Source of the DNA: Winogradskyella psychrotolerans RS-3
GTDB lineage: Bacteria; Bacteroidota; Bacteroidia; Flavobacteriales; Flavobacteriaceae
Assembly: GCF_000427335.1 (NCBI RefSeq)
Contig: NZ_ATMR01000215.1
Span: 24,797 to 88,796 of the forward strand
Length of the DNA stretch: 64,000 nucleotides
Reading direction: 5' to 3'
In this document: positions 1 through 10,078 of the stretch, piece by piece
How the letters are laid out: each line of letters opens with the position of its first letter
Numbering within the stretch: position 1 is the stretch's first letter
The notes under the pieces: generated by a model
Told to the model about the DNA's origin: nothing
Seen by the model: the letters and a program-made list of their open reading frames with translations, nothing else
Database searches by the model: none
Made by a program: the position numbers and the translations under genes

Positions 1-291
1 TCAAGTCAAGTTAAGTTACATATCTATTTTTTAAAACAGGCAACTCAAATGTAAGGTTTTTGACATAATTATACGATTAAGGCAATTCAAAAAATTATCA
101 TAGATCAAATGGATTATAATATTCACTACTTTTGCCAAAATAAAAAACGTAATTATCTGCTTTTAATCGTTTTATTAGGGTTAACCCAATATAAAAACGC
201 ATATTTACCTATTAAATTAGATCGTGTCCCAGATCCCTCTAATGACATGAAATTGAATAGTAATAGCATAATTACTTAACAATTTTTACGT
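1..291. other. Non-coding leader region before polysaccharide genes
   Basis: No convincing gene is visible here. A Bacteroidetes-type -7 box TACTTTTG lies at 127-134 and would start a leader of about 150 nt ahead of the aminotransferase ATG at 292. That leader contains a perfect 10-bp palindrome GGGTTAACCC near 179-188. No clear -33 TTG is seen at the usual distance. A short open frame (109-279) crosses the region but begins upstream of the putative transcription start and shows no recognisable features. Confidence 0.4.
127..134 (+). promoter_or_regulatory. Putative -7 promoter box TACTTTTG
   Basis: This matches the Bacteroidetes -7 consensus TAnnTTTG and is followed by C. It lies about 160 nt upstream of the first gene of the pglE-pglF-wza-wzc block. 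No -33 TTG is apparent, so the assignment rests on the -7 box alone. Confidence 0.35.
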
Positions 292-1419
292 ATGAAACCT
301 AAAATATGGCTTTCATCACCACATATGAGTGGTAATGAACTATCTTATATCAATGAAGCTTTCGAAACCAACTGGGTTGCACCACTAGGACCAAACGTCA
401 ATGGTTTTGAAAGTGATTTACAATCTTACCTTAACGACAATCGACATGTTGCAGCATTAGCTTCTGGTACATCTGCTTTACATTTAAGCCTAATTATGTT
501 GGGCGTTGGCATTGGAGATGAAGTGATTTGCCAAAGTAAAACATTTTCTGCTTCGGCAAACCCGATAGTCTATCAAGGAGCTTCGCCTGTTTTTGTGGAT
601 AGCGAAAGAGACACATGGAATATGTGCCCAGAACAACTAGAAATCGCTATTAAAGACAGAATATCAAAAGGAATAAAACCTAAAGCTATCATCGCTGTAC
701 ACTTATATGGTATGCCTTATAAGGTTGATCAGATTAATGAAGTTGCTTTAAAATATAGTATACCTGTTATAGAGGACAGTGCAGAATCCTTAGGAAGTTT
801 ATATAAAGGTAAAAATTGTGGTACGTTGGGAGATTTCTCTATACTATCATTTAATGGAAATAAGATTATAACAACTTCTGGAGGAGGTGCTTTAGTTACT
901 AAAAGCAAGGAACTTAAACAAAAAGCTGTTTTTTTAGCAACTCAAGCTAGAGATGATGCTCCACATTACTTGCACTCGCAAATTGGATATAATTACAGAA
1001 TGTCTAATATTGTTGCTGGTATTGGCCGTGGACAAATGACAATATTAGATAGCCATGTTGCAAAACGTCGTTCAAATCATCAATTTTATTTTGATGCTTT
1101 TAAACACAATAACAGAATCACTTTTCTTCAAGAACCAGAAGGTTATTTTTCTAACCGCTGGCTATCTTGTATTCTCTTAGATTCTAAAGAGACTCGTGAG
1201 AATTTAAGATTGGCATTAGAAAAAGAAAATATTGAATCTAGACCGTTATGGAAACCAATGCATCAACAACCGGTTTTTGAAAAGTATCCTAGTTACCTTA
1301 ATGGTGTTTCTGATGAGTTATTTGAGAAAGGTTTATGTCTGCCTAGCGGGTCAAATCTTACTGATAATGAATTAGAAAGGATAGTTTTAGCGATAAATGC
1401 GTATTTTGTAACATGTTAA
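292..1419 (+). CDS. DegT/DnrJ/EryC1/StrS-family sugar aminotransferase (PglE-like)
   Basis: This is a PLP-dependent aminotransferase of 375 residues, the normal length of the DegT/DnrJ family. Such enzymes aminate keto-sugars on nucleotide carriers during surface-glycan synthesis. Visible family marks are the ASGTSALHLSL segment near residue 57, the EDSAES motif (D162, contacting the PLP ring nitrogen) and SFNGNKIITTSGGG with K191 as the Schiff-base lysine. The stop overlaps the start of the next gene, a PglF/CapD-type dehydratase. Dehydratase plus aminotransferase is the pairing that makes 4-amino-4,6-dideoxy-sugars such as bacillosamine precursors, so a PglE-like C4 aminotransferase role is inferred. 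The exact sugar product cannot be read from sequence. Confidence 0.88.
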   Translation: MKPKIWLSSPHMSGNELSYINEAFETNWVAPLGPNVNGFESDLQSYLNDNRHVAALASGTSALHLSLIMLGVGIGDEVICQSKTFSASANPIVYQGASPVFVDSERDTWNMCPEQLEIAIKDRISKGIKPKAIIAVHLYGMPYKVDQINEVALKYSIPVIEDSAESLGSLYKGKNCGTLGDFSILSFNGNKIITTSGGGALVTKSKELKQKAVFLATQARDDAPHYLHSQIGYNYRMSNIVAGIGRGQMTILDSHVAKRRSNHQFYFDAFKHNNRITFLQEPEGYFSNRWLSCILLDSKETRENLRLALEKENIESRPLWKPMHQQPVFEKYPSYLNGVSDELFEKGLCLPSGSNLTDNELERIVLAINAYFVTC

Positions 1420-3306
1420 TTAAACTTCTGAATAAAATATCGACAAAATATGCCTCCAAATGGCTTGTACTGTTATTCGATGTAATAATTGTAATAGCTT
1501 CATTTTTCTTGGCCTATTTAATACGATATAATTTTCAGATAGATTTTGACTTTACAAACCTATTAAACCAAGTACCATACGTCGCAATTATTGCAGCTAT
1601 TAGCTTTGTTGCTGTTGGATCGTATAAGGGAGTCGTTAGATTCACAGGATTTAAAGACATTGTAAATATTATTATCGGAGCAAATATATTAGCTACTATT
1701 CTAATATTTTTTACGTTTTTAAGTAGAAAAATGCTTGGTGATAACAGTATTTTTAATTTACCTGGATCTATTATTTATATTAACTTATTATTAAATATCT
1801 TATTGCTCATTGGAGCTAAGCTATTTATCAAATCTATTTATAACCATATAACTCAAGATTTTCAATCAGTCTCTAATGTTTTAATTTTTGGAGCCGGAAA
1901 CTCTGGCATGTTAACTTACGATGCTATTCAAAATGACACTAAAAGCGGCTTAGAAGTTGTCGGTTTTATTGATGATGATGAACGTAAAATAGGAAAAAAA
2001 TAAACTTATTAAGAGTTTATAGTATTGAATCTATTACAGAAGATTTTATTAAAATTAATGATGTTGAAGACGTTATAATTTCAATTCAAAATATTGATCC
2101 TACGCGATTGCTTCAAATTACGGGGAGTCTTTTTTCTTTAGGTCTTAAAGTTAAAATTGTACCTCCTGTCCAAAGTTGGATAGATGGAGACCTAAGTGTT
2201 GGTCAAATAAAAGAAGTTAAAATTGAAGATTTACTAGGCAGAGATCCTATTAATATAAAAAATCCTGATTTAGAACACCAATACGACAATAAAGTTATTT
2301 TAATAACTGGTGCTGCAGGCTCTATTGGAAGTGAGATTTGTAGAAAGGTAAGTTTATATAACTATAAGAAATTAATATTAGTAGATAATGCAGAGTCTGC
2401 ACTCTACGATATACAACAAGAATTTAGACAACTAGGTTTAGAGAATATTGAAGCTATTGTTGCTGATGTTCGTAATCGAACGAGAATAGACCAACTATTC
2501 AATCTATATAAACCTAAAATAATTTTCCATGCAGCGGCTTACAAACACGTTCCGTTAATGGAGAACAACCCATTTGAAGCGGTTAGTGTTAATATTGGTG
2601 GCACTAAAAATGTTGCAGATATAGCCGTAAAACATAGTGTTGATAAATTTGTTTTAATTTCAACGGATAAAGCAGTTAATCCAACAAATGTGATGGGAGC
2701 AACTAAGCGAATAGCTGAACTGTATGTAAGCTGCCTAAAAGGAAAAGGACACACAAAATTTATAACAACTAGATTTGGAAATGTTTTAGGTTCAAATGGA
2801 TCTGTTATTCCTTTATTTAAAAACAAATAGACAAAGGAGGCCCTTTGACAGTAACTCATAAAGATATTACTCGTTATTTTATGACAATCCCAGAAGCTTG
2901 TCAATTAGTATTAGAAGCTGCAGCTATGGGTAATGGTGGTGAGATTTTTGTCTTTGACATGGGAGAGCCAATTAAGATTTTTAGTCTAGCCACAAACATG
3001 ATTATTTTATCTGGCTTAAGATATCCTGAAGATATTGATATTAAAATCACAGGTTTAAGGCCTGGCGAAAAGATTTATGAAGAGCTTTTAGCTGATGGCG
3101 AGAACACTAAAAAAACATATCATGATAAAATAATGATTGCAAAATCAAGACATGTAGATATTAGTAATGTAGAAAAACAAATTAATAAGCTCACCGCAAT
3201 AAACTCGTTAACCCAGCCCTTAGAAATTGTATCTTCAATTAAGCAGTTAATACCTGAATATATCTCTAATAATTCAACATATGAAGTGTTGGATATAAAA
3301 AAATAA
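1413..3306 (+). CDS. PglF/CapD/FlaA1-type nucleotide-sugar 4,6-dehydratase, broken by two frameshifts
   Basis: Three consecutive fragments (1413-2003, about 2000-2830, about 2820-3306) read as one protein of about 631 residues, the usual length of membrane-bound PglF-type enzymes. They convert UDP-GlcNAc to a 4-keto-6-deoxy sugar. In order: four N-terminal membrane helices; a first Rossmann fold (IFGAGNSG); then the catalytic SDR domain with LITGAAGSIGSE and the STDKAVNPTNVMGATKR motif, where Met replaces the usual Tyr as in FlaA1/PglF. The breaks fall at A7 (1994-2000) and A5 (2819-2823). Adding one A at each restores a continuous family-like sequence. The ATG overlaps the end of the aminotransferase gene, so translation is probably coupled. 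The shifts are most likely sequence error. Confidence 0.85.
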
Positions 3307-3342
3307 ACTAAATTTTACAATAAAATTTAAACAGCGCTAAAC

Positions 3343-4119
3343 ATGAAAACCCGTTTTCTCATCATCTCAGTATTATCAATCTTTATTGCCACTTCATGTG
3401 GTTCTCGAAAAGATTTTATTTATTTCCAAGATGAACCTCTTTTAGAAGGACAGCTTTCGTCTGAACCAACTGAATTAACTTATAAGCCTGACGATATATT
3501 AACTATTAATGTAACCGCATTAGACCCAGCCACCGTTAGTCCGTTTAATTTACCTGCAGTATCACATAATACTTCAGATTTATTAAGTGCTCAAGGAGGA
3601 CTAACTCAACAAACTTATTTAATTGATTATAATGGTAATATTGAGTTTCCAGTTTTTGGAACGCTAAAAGTTGAAGGGCTTACACGGTCAAAATTAACTA
3701 CTATGTTAGTTGAGCGTATTAGCACCATGGCAAAGGATCCTATTGTGAATGTTCGATTAGCAAATTTCACCATAACCATTATTGGAGAAGTTAGCAGCCC
3801 CGGAACTTTTACCATGCAAGATGAAAGAGTAACCATTTTAGAAGCATTGGGTTATGCTGGCGATTTAACCATCTTTGGAAAACGAAAAACGATTAAATTA
3901 ATAAGAGAAATTGATGGAAAAAAGAAGTTTGCCAATATTGATTTAACGTCAATTAATTCAGTTAACTCACCGCTATATTATTTACAGCAGAATGACGTCA
4001 TATATGTTGAACCTAATAATGCTAAAATACGCTCTTCAACATACAATCAAAACAATGGTGTCTTAATCTCTGCTATTGGTACGCTAACTACAGTAATCGC
4101 TGTATTCTTAATAAAATAA
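3343..4119 (+). CDS. wza: Wza-family polysaccharide export lipoprotein
   Basis: This outer-membrane polysaccharide export protein has 258 residues, about the short length usual in Bacteroidetes. It has an SPII signal with lipobox ATSC (C19), followed by a Poly_export domain (PDDILTINV near residue 50). An SLBB-type beta-grasp segment (GEVSSPGTFTM near residue 150) follows, and the protein ends in a hydrophobic C-terminal helix that could span the outer membrane. It lies between the dehydratase and the Wzc-like co-polymerase, the standard order of a Wzx/Wzy-type capsule or exopolysaccharide locus. It would form the outer-membrane exit channel fed by Wzc. The reading frame is intact, unlike both neighbours. 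Confidence 0.9.
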   Translation: MKTRFLIISVLSIFIATSCGSRKDFIYFQDEPLLEGQLSSEPTELTYKPDDILTINVTALDPATVSPFNLPAVSHNTSDLLSAQGGLTQQTYLIDYNGNIEFPVFGTLKVEGLTRSKLTTMLVERISTMAKDPIVNVRLANFTITIIGEVSSPGTFTMQDERVTILEALGYAGDLTIFGKRKTIKLIREIDGKKKFANIDLTSINSVNSPLYYLQQNDVIYVEPNNAKIRSSTYNQNNGVLISAIGTLTTVIAVFLIK

Positions 4120-4145
4120 TCTAAGCTTTTACAATCTAGTATTAC

Positions 4146-6508
4146 ATGGAATCTAAAAATATTATATTTACGAAAGAAATAAAGAAAACATTGAGCTTGT
4201 ACTTATCTCGATGGAAGTTAATTTCTTTTTCGTTATTATAGCATTAGCATTTGCATACACCCACTTACGTTATTCAACTTATCAATATGAAGCTTCTGCT
4301 ACAATAAGAATTAAAGATGATAAGGAGTCTCAGAAATTACCTAGCTTAGCTGAACTTAGCGGCAGTAGTCTTTTATCTGGTAAATCGAATGAGATAAAAG
4401 ATGAGATTGCGGTTATGATGTCAAGAACCTTAATATCTAACATTGTTAAGAATTTAAAACTAAATATTACATTTTATGAACAAGGCAAAATAAAGGAGCA
4501 AGAAATCTATGAAAATCCTCCTATAAAATTAAACTTTTTTGCCAACGATTCTATTATACATAAAATAGACACTACTCTTTTTATTAAAATAAAATCTTCG
4601 TCAGAGTTTCTAATGTTTAAAGATGATGGAAAATCACTTATGGACCGTGATGAATCTTTAGGTAAACCCTTTTCTTTTGGTGATCGTATAAAAACAGGGT
4701 TTGGTGATATCGTAATTGTACCGAATAGTGGAATCTACAGTCCAAAAACAGGAAGCAACTTAAGAGTATCTATCAGACATATATCGAGCGTTGTAGGTCT
4801 GTACCAATCAAACCTCGCAATATCTGCTGGTGATGAATCAAGTATCGTAAAATTAAGCCTTAAAGACAACATACCTAAAAGGGCTATAAATTTTTTAAAT
4901 CAATTAATAAAAGAATATAACAATGATGTTATTACGGATAAAGAAGAGGTTGTAAGGGTAACTTCCGACTTCATAAATAACCGTTTAGAATTAGTATTCA
5001 AAGAATTAGAAGAAGTCGATTTTACTGCAGAACAACTTCAAAAACGAAATAATTTAACAGCCCTTGGTGCTCAAGCAGACATATACCTACAAAGTGAAAG
5101 ACAAAATGAGTCTCAAATTAATAACACTGCAAACACGATTAATTTAATTGATTACTTACAGCAAGAAATACAAGAAAAAATAAAAATTCTGACATTCTAC
5201 CTTCAATAGGGATTGCTGACGGAAACGTAGGTCAAGTCACTCAAACTCACAATGAATTAGTAGCAGAGCGCGATAAGCTTTTGAAAAATTCCACTGAAAG
5301 TAATCCTGTAGTCATTAATTTAAACAATCAAATTAATTCCTTAAAGGAAACTTATCGAGTTCACTTGAAAGTATGAAAAGATCAAATGAGATTACACTCA
5401 ATAATCTCAATAGAGAAGATGCGCGAATTAGAGGACAATTGTATTCTGCTCCAACCAAACAAAAACAACTAAGAGGTATCGAACGCCAGCAAAGTATTAA
5501 AGAATCACTTTACTTATATTTATTAGAAAAACGGGAAGAATCAGCTATTACCCTTGGAATGTTCACGTCAAATGCTAAAGTTATTGATCATGCCTATTCC
5601 TCATTTAGGCCTGTCTCACCAAATAAAATGATTACGTATTTAGCATCTTTGCTATTAGGCTTAATGATTCCCATAAGCTTTATTTATATAAAAGACTTGT
5701 TAGATACAAAAATCTATGATAAAGATGACCTATTAGAAGTACTTAATATTCCGTACATAGGTGATATACCATTAACAAGTAAAAAGACCGAGCTAATCTC
5801 TAAAGTAGATTACTCTCCAAAAGCTGAAGCGTTTAGAATAATAAGATCTAACATAGATTTTGTTTTGAAAAAGAATGATTCTAAAACAAAAATATTTTTA
5901 TAACTTCTACTAGAGCTCAAGAAGGCAAATCACACACCAGCGCTAATTTAGCCTCTTCCATTTCGTTTTCTGAAAAAACAGTCTTATTGATTGAAATGGA
6001 CATTCGAGTACCTAAAATCATGAAATATCTAAATGAAAAACCAGATTCGAATGTGGGTTTATCAGACTACATTGCAAACAAATCAATAAAGCCCAATGAG
6101 ATTGTAAATAAATTAAAAAATAACGAATATTTAGATGTTATTTCTTCTGGGACAATTCCACCTAACCCATCAGAATTACTGATGAGTGACAGAGTAAAGG
6201 ATTTATTTGAATATTTTGAAGATAAATACGATTATATTATTGTGGACACTTCAGCAGTAGGCTTAGTCAGTGACACATTACTTGTCTCAAAGTTTGCTGA
6301 TATGTTTATTTATGTAGTTAGTGCAGATAATGTTGATAAAAGACAATTAGCTGCGGTGGCGAAACCGCTTTATGATGATAATAGATTACCAAATATGAAT
6401 ATGCTTTTAAATGGAACTAATTTTGGTAAGAAAGGCTATGGCTATGGTTACGGTTACGGCAACAATCCTCACAAAAAGAAAAAATGGTATCAATTTGGAA
6501 AGTCTTAA
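4146..6508 (+). CDS. wzc: Wzc-type polysaccharide co-polymerase / BY-kinase, broken by four frameshifts
   Basis: Pieces at 4146-4230, 4211-5209, about 5186-5350, 5373-5903 and 5900-6508 join into one protein of about 788 residues, typical for Bacteroidetes Wzc. It has an N-terminal Wzz domain with a first membrane helix near residue 30, and long coiled coils. A second helix (YLASLLLGLMIPISF) is followed by a cytoplasmic ATPase with a Walker A in the RAQEGKSHTSANLA segment (the break is just before it), a Walker A' region (IEMDIRVPKI) and a Walker B (YIIVDTS). The tail carries alternating GY residues that would be the autophosphorylated tyrosine cluster. Breaks lie at T5 4226-4230, the A runs 5175-5186, 5343-5350, and 5888-5899. 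Each is restored by adding one base. The true start is taken as ATG 4146. It regulates chain length and export with Wza. Confidence 0.85.
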
Positions 6509-6543
6509 TTCAAATACTCATTACTTTTCAAGTTATCTAAAAT

Positions 6544-6577
6544 AAAAAAAAGCCACTAATAAAATTTAGTGGCTTTT
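6544..6577. terminator. Bidirectional terminator between wzc and proline dehydrogenase
   Basis: The inverted repeat AAAAAGCCACTAA / TTAGTGGCTTTTT has a short A/T loop. It carries A-run and T-run tails on both sides, so it can terminate the converging transcripts from both genes. Confidence 0.85.
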
Positions 6578-6605
6578 TAATTTAATATTTTTAATAGTTG
6601 TATTT

Positions 6606-7778
6606 CTACAACTTTCGTCTCCGCTTCTCCGTTTTTAATAAAGTCAGTTCCCTACTAGTCTGACCAGAAACAGACGTGTTCTCCTCTGCCCTTCTAATTA
6701 AATAAGGCATCACATCCTTAACAGGGCCAAAAGGGATGTATTTTGCCACATTATAACCTTGCGCTGCCAGATTAAAGCTGATATGATCACTCATGCCGTA
6801 TAATTGCCCAAACCAAACGTTATTATCTTGCTTGGCGATATTATGAGCTTCCATAAGTTCCATTGCTAAAAAGCAACTTGCCTCATTATGGGTGCCAATA
6901 AATACAGAAATATCTTTTAAATTATTGAGAATATAATTTAGTGCATCGTTAAAGTTATCGTCTGTTGCTTTTTTGTTTTCGCAAATTGGAGAGTCATATC
7001 CTTTTTCTAATGCACGATCACGTTCCTTTTCCATATAAGCACCACGAACAATTTTCATACCTATTTTAAACCCACTTTCTTTAGCACGCTGGTGTAAATC
7101 TTTTAAATAATCTAAACGATCCCAACGATACAATTGCAACGTATTATAAACTATAGTAACATCTTTGTTATAGCGACGCATCATTTCTTCCACCAAATCA
7201 TCAGCTGCATCTTGCATCCAACTTTCTTCTCCATCGATTAAAACTTCGACGTCTTTCTCTTTAGCAAGTTTACAAACGGTATCAAACCGGTTTATTATTC
7301 TGCCCCATTCAGCGTCTTCCTCTGTTGTTAACGCTACTCCTTCGGTCTTCTTTTGATATAACAAAAAGCGTCCAAAACCTGAAGGCTTAAAGACAACAAT
7401 TGGCATCGCTTCTCTATCATCACAAAAACGAATGATTTTTAGTATTTTCTCTAAAGCATTATCGAATTGATTTTCTTCTGCTTTTCCTTCCACTGAATAA
7501 TCCAAAACTGAACTAACACCTTCTGTATATAATTTATCTATAACAGGTAAACAATCTTCTTCATTAACACCTCCACAAAAATGATCAAACACTGTGGCTC
7601 GTATTAATTTTTCTACTGGCAAATGTGCTTTCAACGCAAAATTTGTCACAGCTGTTCCAATCCTAACCAAAGGTTCAGAAGATATCATCTTAAATAAAAA
7701 ATAAGCACGTTCTAATTCTGAATCAGATTTTAAAGTAAATGCTGTACCGGTGTTCTCAAAGAGTGAACGATTTATCAT
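6606..7778 (-). CDS. Proline dehydrogenase (monofunctional)
   Basis: This FAD-dependent proline dehydrogenase oxidises proline to pyrroline-5-carboxylate, the first step of proline catabolism. At 390 residues it is a stand-alone PRODH barrel without the P5C dehydrogenase part found in bifunctional PutA. The barrel ends with the diagnostic YLIRRAEENTSV segment (near residue 363), whose arginines bind the substrate carboxylate. KIVRGAYMEKER near residue 243 is another conserved strand. It is transcribed away from aroB, with a -7 box (TATATTTG) just upstream. The basic C-terminus (KTEKRRRKL) is common in the group. No P5C dehydrogenase gene is in the window. Confidence 0.9.
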   Translation of the reverse strand: MINRSLFENTGTAFTLKSDSELERAYFLFKMISSEPLVRIGTAVTNFALKAHLPVEKLIRATVFDHFCGGVNEEDCLPVIDKLYTEGVSSVLDYSVEGKAEENQFDNALEKILKIIRFCDDREAMPIVVFKPSGFGRFLLYQKKTEGVALTTEEDAEWGRIINRFDTVCKLAKEKDVEVLIDGEESWMQDAADDLVEEMMRRYNKDVTIVYNTLQLYRWDRLDYLKDLHQRAKESGFKIGMKIVRGAYMEKERDRALEKGYDSPICENKKATDDNFNDALNYILNNLKDISVFIGTHNEASCFLAMELMEAHNIAKQDNNVWFGQLYGMSDHISFNLAAQGYNVAKYIPFGPVKDVMPYLIRRAEENTSVSGQTSRELTLLKTEKRRRKL

Positions 7779-7798
7779 TAGCTAAAAGAATATAAATG

Positions 7799-7806
7799 CA
7801 AATATA
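7799..7806 (-). promoter_or_regulatory. -7 promoter box (TATATTTG) of proline dehydrogenase
   Basis: On the minus strand this reads TATATTTG followed by C, a full match to TAnnTTTG. It lies about 20 nt before the ATG at 7778, giving a short leader. Confidence 0.5.
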
Positions 7807-7877
7807 TTTATTATAGTCTTACTTTTTTTTCTAAAAAGGAAGTATTTTCACATCTTATTTTGCAGACAATATTAATT

Positions 7878-8948
7878 ATGGAATCTATTTCAACAAAAAA
7901 CGCCGTAGTACACTTTAATTCTGAAGTTTACACAGAACTTAATAACTACATTAAAACAGCAAAACCGTCTAAGATATTTATTTTGGTAGACACAAACACA
8001 CACGATTATTGTTTACCAAAGTTCCAAGAGCGCATAGAATCTCACGACATAGCTATAGAAGTTATGGAAATGCCAAATGGAGAAGAACACAAATCTATTG
8101 ATATTTGTACTGGTGTTTGGGAAGCTTTGTCAGAGTATAATGCCGATCGCAAAAGTTTATTAATCAATTTAGGTGGCGGTGTCGTAACAGATTTAGGTGG
8201 CTTTGTCGCAAGTACCTATATGCGAGGCATAACTTACATAAACATACCAACCTCTTTATTAGCAATGGTAGATGCTTCTGTTGGCGGAAAAACAGGAGTT
8301 GACTTAGGGACTTTAAAAAATCAAGTTGGGGTTATAAACGAAGGTGTAATGGTAGGCGTAGACACTTCTTTTTTAGATACACTTCCTCAAAATGAAATGG
8401 TTTCTGGTTTTGCAGAAATGCTAAAACATGGTTTAATCTATGATGAAGCGTATTGGAATACCTTAACCAATCTCGAAAATTTAGACCTTTCTGATTTAGA
8501 CGGTTTAATTTATGATTCAATTGTTATTAAAAACACTGTAGTAACTTCTGATCCTACCGAACAAGGCTTAAGAAAAATCTTAAATTTCGGACACACTCTA
8601 GGTCATGCTATAGAAAGTTATTTCATGGAAAATGCAGATAAAACTCCGCTACTTCATGGTGAAGCTATAGCCATAGGCATGATTTTAGAAACTTATTTAT
8701 CAACTAAAATTTGTGGACTAAGCCATGATCACTTAGAAATAATCACAAAAGGGATTTTAAAAACATTTTCTAAAGTTGAAATCACTAAAGTAGATCAACA
8801 ACAAATCATAGAATTTTTAAAATACGACAAGAAAAACAGTCATGGTGTTGTAAAATTTGTACTTCTTGAAGCTATTGGAAAACCTAAACTAGACTGCGTA
8901 GTTAGTAATGATTTAATTATAGAAGCGTTTGATTATTACGCGAATTAA
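7878..8948 (+). CDS. aroB: 3-dehydroquinate synthase
   Basis: This is the second step of the shikimate pathway: DAHP to 3-dehydroquinate, NAD- and metal-dependent, in the cytoplasm. Family marks are LGGGVVTDLGGFVASTYMRG (NAD-binding glycine loop and following helix), PTSLLAMVDASVGGKTGVD, and the metal-binding histidines in LNFGHTLGHAIE and LLHGEAIAIGM. ATG 7878 is chosen over an in-frame TTG at 7860, because a promoter-like TATTTTGC sits at the TTG and the protein from 7878 (356 residues) begins like other AroB proteins. It diverges from proline dehydrogenase. Its 3' end overlaps that of the convergent DinB-like gene by 4 bp. Confidence 0.93.
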   Translation: MESISTKNAVVHFNSEVYTELNNYIKTAKPSKIFILVDTNTHDYCLPKFQERIESHDIAIEVMEMPNGEEHKSIDICTGVWEALSEYNADRKSLLINLGGGVVTDLGGFVASTYMRGITYINIPTSLLAMVDASVGGKTGVDLGTLKNQVGVINEGVMVGVDTSFLDTLPQNEMVSGFAEMLKHGLIYDEAYWNTLTNLENLDLSDLDGLIYDSIVIKNTVVTSDPTEQGLRKILNFGHTLGHAIESYFMENADKTPLLHGEAIAIGMILETYLSTKICGLSHDHLEIITKGILKTFSKVEITKVDQQQIIEFLKYDKKNSHGVVKFVLLEAIGKPKLDCVVSNDLIIEAFDYYAN

Positions 8949-9457
8949 AGGTAGCGTTCGTTTATAATTTTGAGGTGATGATTTTCATGGCCCATTATAA
9001 TATAACCAATTGCTCTAACGGATACAGGAAAATTAGATGCTTCCCCAATAAGAAGTAATGTATCTGTATCGAGTGAACTAAATAATATAATCGTTGCTTG
9101 CCGTACAGCTCTATATTCCTCTAACAAATTATCCATAGTACGCTTTTCTGCATTTGCTTGCACAACATAATCATCTTGCTCAAAACCTGCTAACGGTGTT
9201 TTATCTTGTCTAGCTATTCGTAATGCTCTATACGCAAAAATACGCTCAGTGTCTATAGTATGAAGTAATACGTCTTTTATAGTCCACTTCCCTTCTGCAT
9301 AGGCATAACTATGTTTTTCTTGTGGAATATTTGAATAAAAAGAAACCAAATCGTCTAAATTTTGTTTCAATCCTTCAACAATACCCAAATCCATATTGGT
9401 TGCTTCAATATATGGTTTATAATAAGGATTGTATTCTGATACTTTAATAGAGTTCAT
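8945..9457 (-). CDS. DinB-superfamily protein
   Basis: This 170-residue four-helix protein is of the DinB/YfiT type. The metal-binding triad is visible as H66 (LLHTIDTE) and H157/H161 in MGHENHH. Proteins of this fold bind a divalent metal. Some are thiol-dependent transferases (bacillithiol or mycothiol S-transferases), but most are uncharacterised. It lies downstream of the Lrp gene, separated by a strong terminator, so it is probably transcribed on its own. The substrate is unknown. Confidence 0.8.
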   Translation of the reverse strand: MNSIKVSEYNPYYKPYIEATNMDLGIVEGLKQNLDDLVSFYSNIPQEKHSYAYAEGKWTIKDVLLHTIDTERIFAYRALRIARQDKTPLAGFEQDDYVVQANAEKRTMDNLLEEYRAVRQATIILFSSLDTDTLLLIGEASNFPVSVRAIGYIIMGHENHHLKIINERYL

Positions 9458-9464
9458 GTACTTT

Positions 9465-9501
9465 TAAATAAAAAAGCCCTAAGTCATAGTAACTAAGGGC
9501 T
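9465..9501 (-). terminator. Rho-independent terminator after the Lrp/AsnC gene
   Basis: On the minus strand AGCCCTTAG pairs with CTTAGGGCT (one mismatch) around a 9-nt loop, followed by TTTTTATTT. It lies between the Lrp gene stop (9525) and the DinB-like gene start (9457). Confidence 0.8.
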
Positions 9502-9524
9502 GTTGTTAAAATATTTTACTTTGA

Positions 9525-10004
9525 TTACAATTCATTAAAAATGGTATGCATCAAACGTTTCTTATCATTAAGACTCTCTTCTAACGAAATCATAGTCTCT
9601 GTTCTATAAACTCCTTCAATATCATCTAACATAAAGATAATGTCCTTTGCGTGCATTGTGTCTTTCGCTCTTATTTTACAGAAAATATTGAACTTCCCTG
9701 TTGTAATATGCGCTACCGTCACATAAGGTATATCTGTAATACGCTCTAAAACAAATTTAGTCTGTGATGTGTTTTGCAGAAAAACACCTACATAAGCTAT
9801 AAATGAATAATCGAGCTTTTGGTAATCTAGTGTTAAAGATGAACCCATAATAATACCAGCTTCCTCCATTTTCTTTACACGCACATGTACAGTACCCGCA
9901 GAAATCAATAATTTTTTTGCTATATCTGTGAAAGGAATACGCGTATTATCGATAAGCATATCGAGAATTTGGTGATCAACTTCATCTAATTTAAACTTTG
10001 CCAT
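9525..10004 (-). CDS. Lrp/AsnC-family transcriptional regulator
   Basis: This 159-residue protein has an N-terminal winged HTH (residues about 5-55, DHQILDMLIDNTRIPFTDIA then SAGTVHVRVKKMEEAGII) and a C-terminal RAM/AsnC ligand-binding domain (residues about 65-150). Lrp/AsnC proteins form octameric rings and sense amino acids. The HTH and RAM domains have normal lengths. It is followed by a strong terminator and preceded by its own promoter, so it is monocistronic. Targets cannot be named. Proline dehydrogenase and the M14 peptidase nearby are plausible but unproven. Confidence 0.92.
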   Translation of the reverse strand: MAKFKLDEVDHQILDMLIDNTRIPFTDIAKKLLISAGTVHVRVKKMEEAGIIMGSSLTLDYQKLDYSFIAYVGVFLQNTSQTKFVLERITDIPYVTVAHITTGKFNIFCKIRAKDTMHAKDIIFMLDDIEGVYRTETMISLEESLNDKKRLMHTIFNEL

Positions 10005-10029
10005 AATTATATAATCTTTAAACTAAACG

Positions 10030-10055
10030 CAAAAATAGAACATTTACATTAACAA
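10030..10055 (-). promoter_or_regulatory. Promoter of the Lrp/AsnC gene
   Basis: On the minus strand a -7 box TATTTTTG followed by C (10030-10037) matches TAnnTTTG. A TTG triplet lies at 10053-10055 in the -33 region, with somewhat shorter spacing than usual. The ATG is about 26 nt downstream of the -7 box. Confidence 0.5.
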
Positions 10056-10078
10056 TTATGCATTATAACTGAATATTT

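Noticed and set aside
109..279. A 56-codon open frame before the aminotransferase gene
   Set aside because: It begins upstream of a good -7 promoter box, has no recognisable motif or signal and overlaps a likely untranslated leader. It is probably chance in AT-rich DNA.
2845..3306. A separate epimerase gene
   Set aside because: It continues the catalytic domain of the preceding fragments when one A is restored, and alone it lacks the nucleotide-binding part.
1413..6508. Phase variation of pglF and wzc by homopolymer slippage
   Set aside because: The runs are short (3-7 bases), lie at many sites within single genes and are matched by similar shifts in housekeeping genes such as parC, which fits sequence error better.
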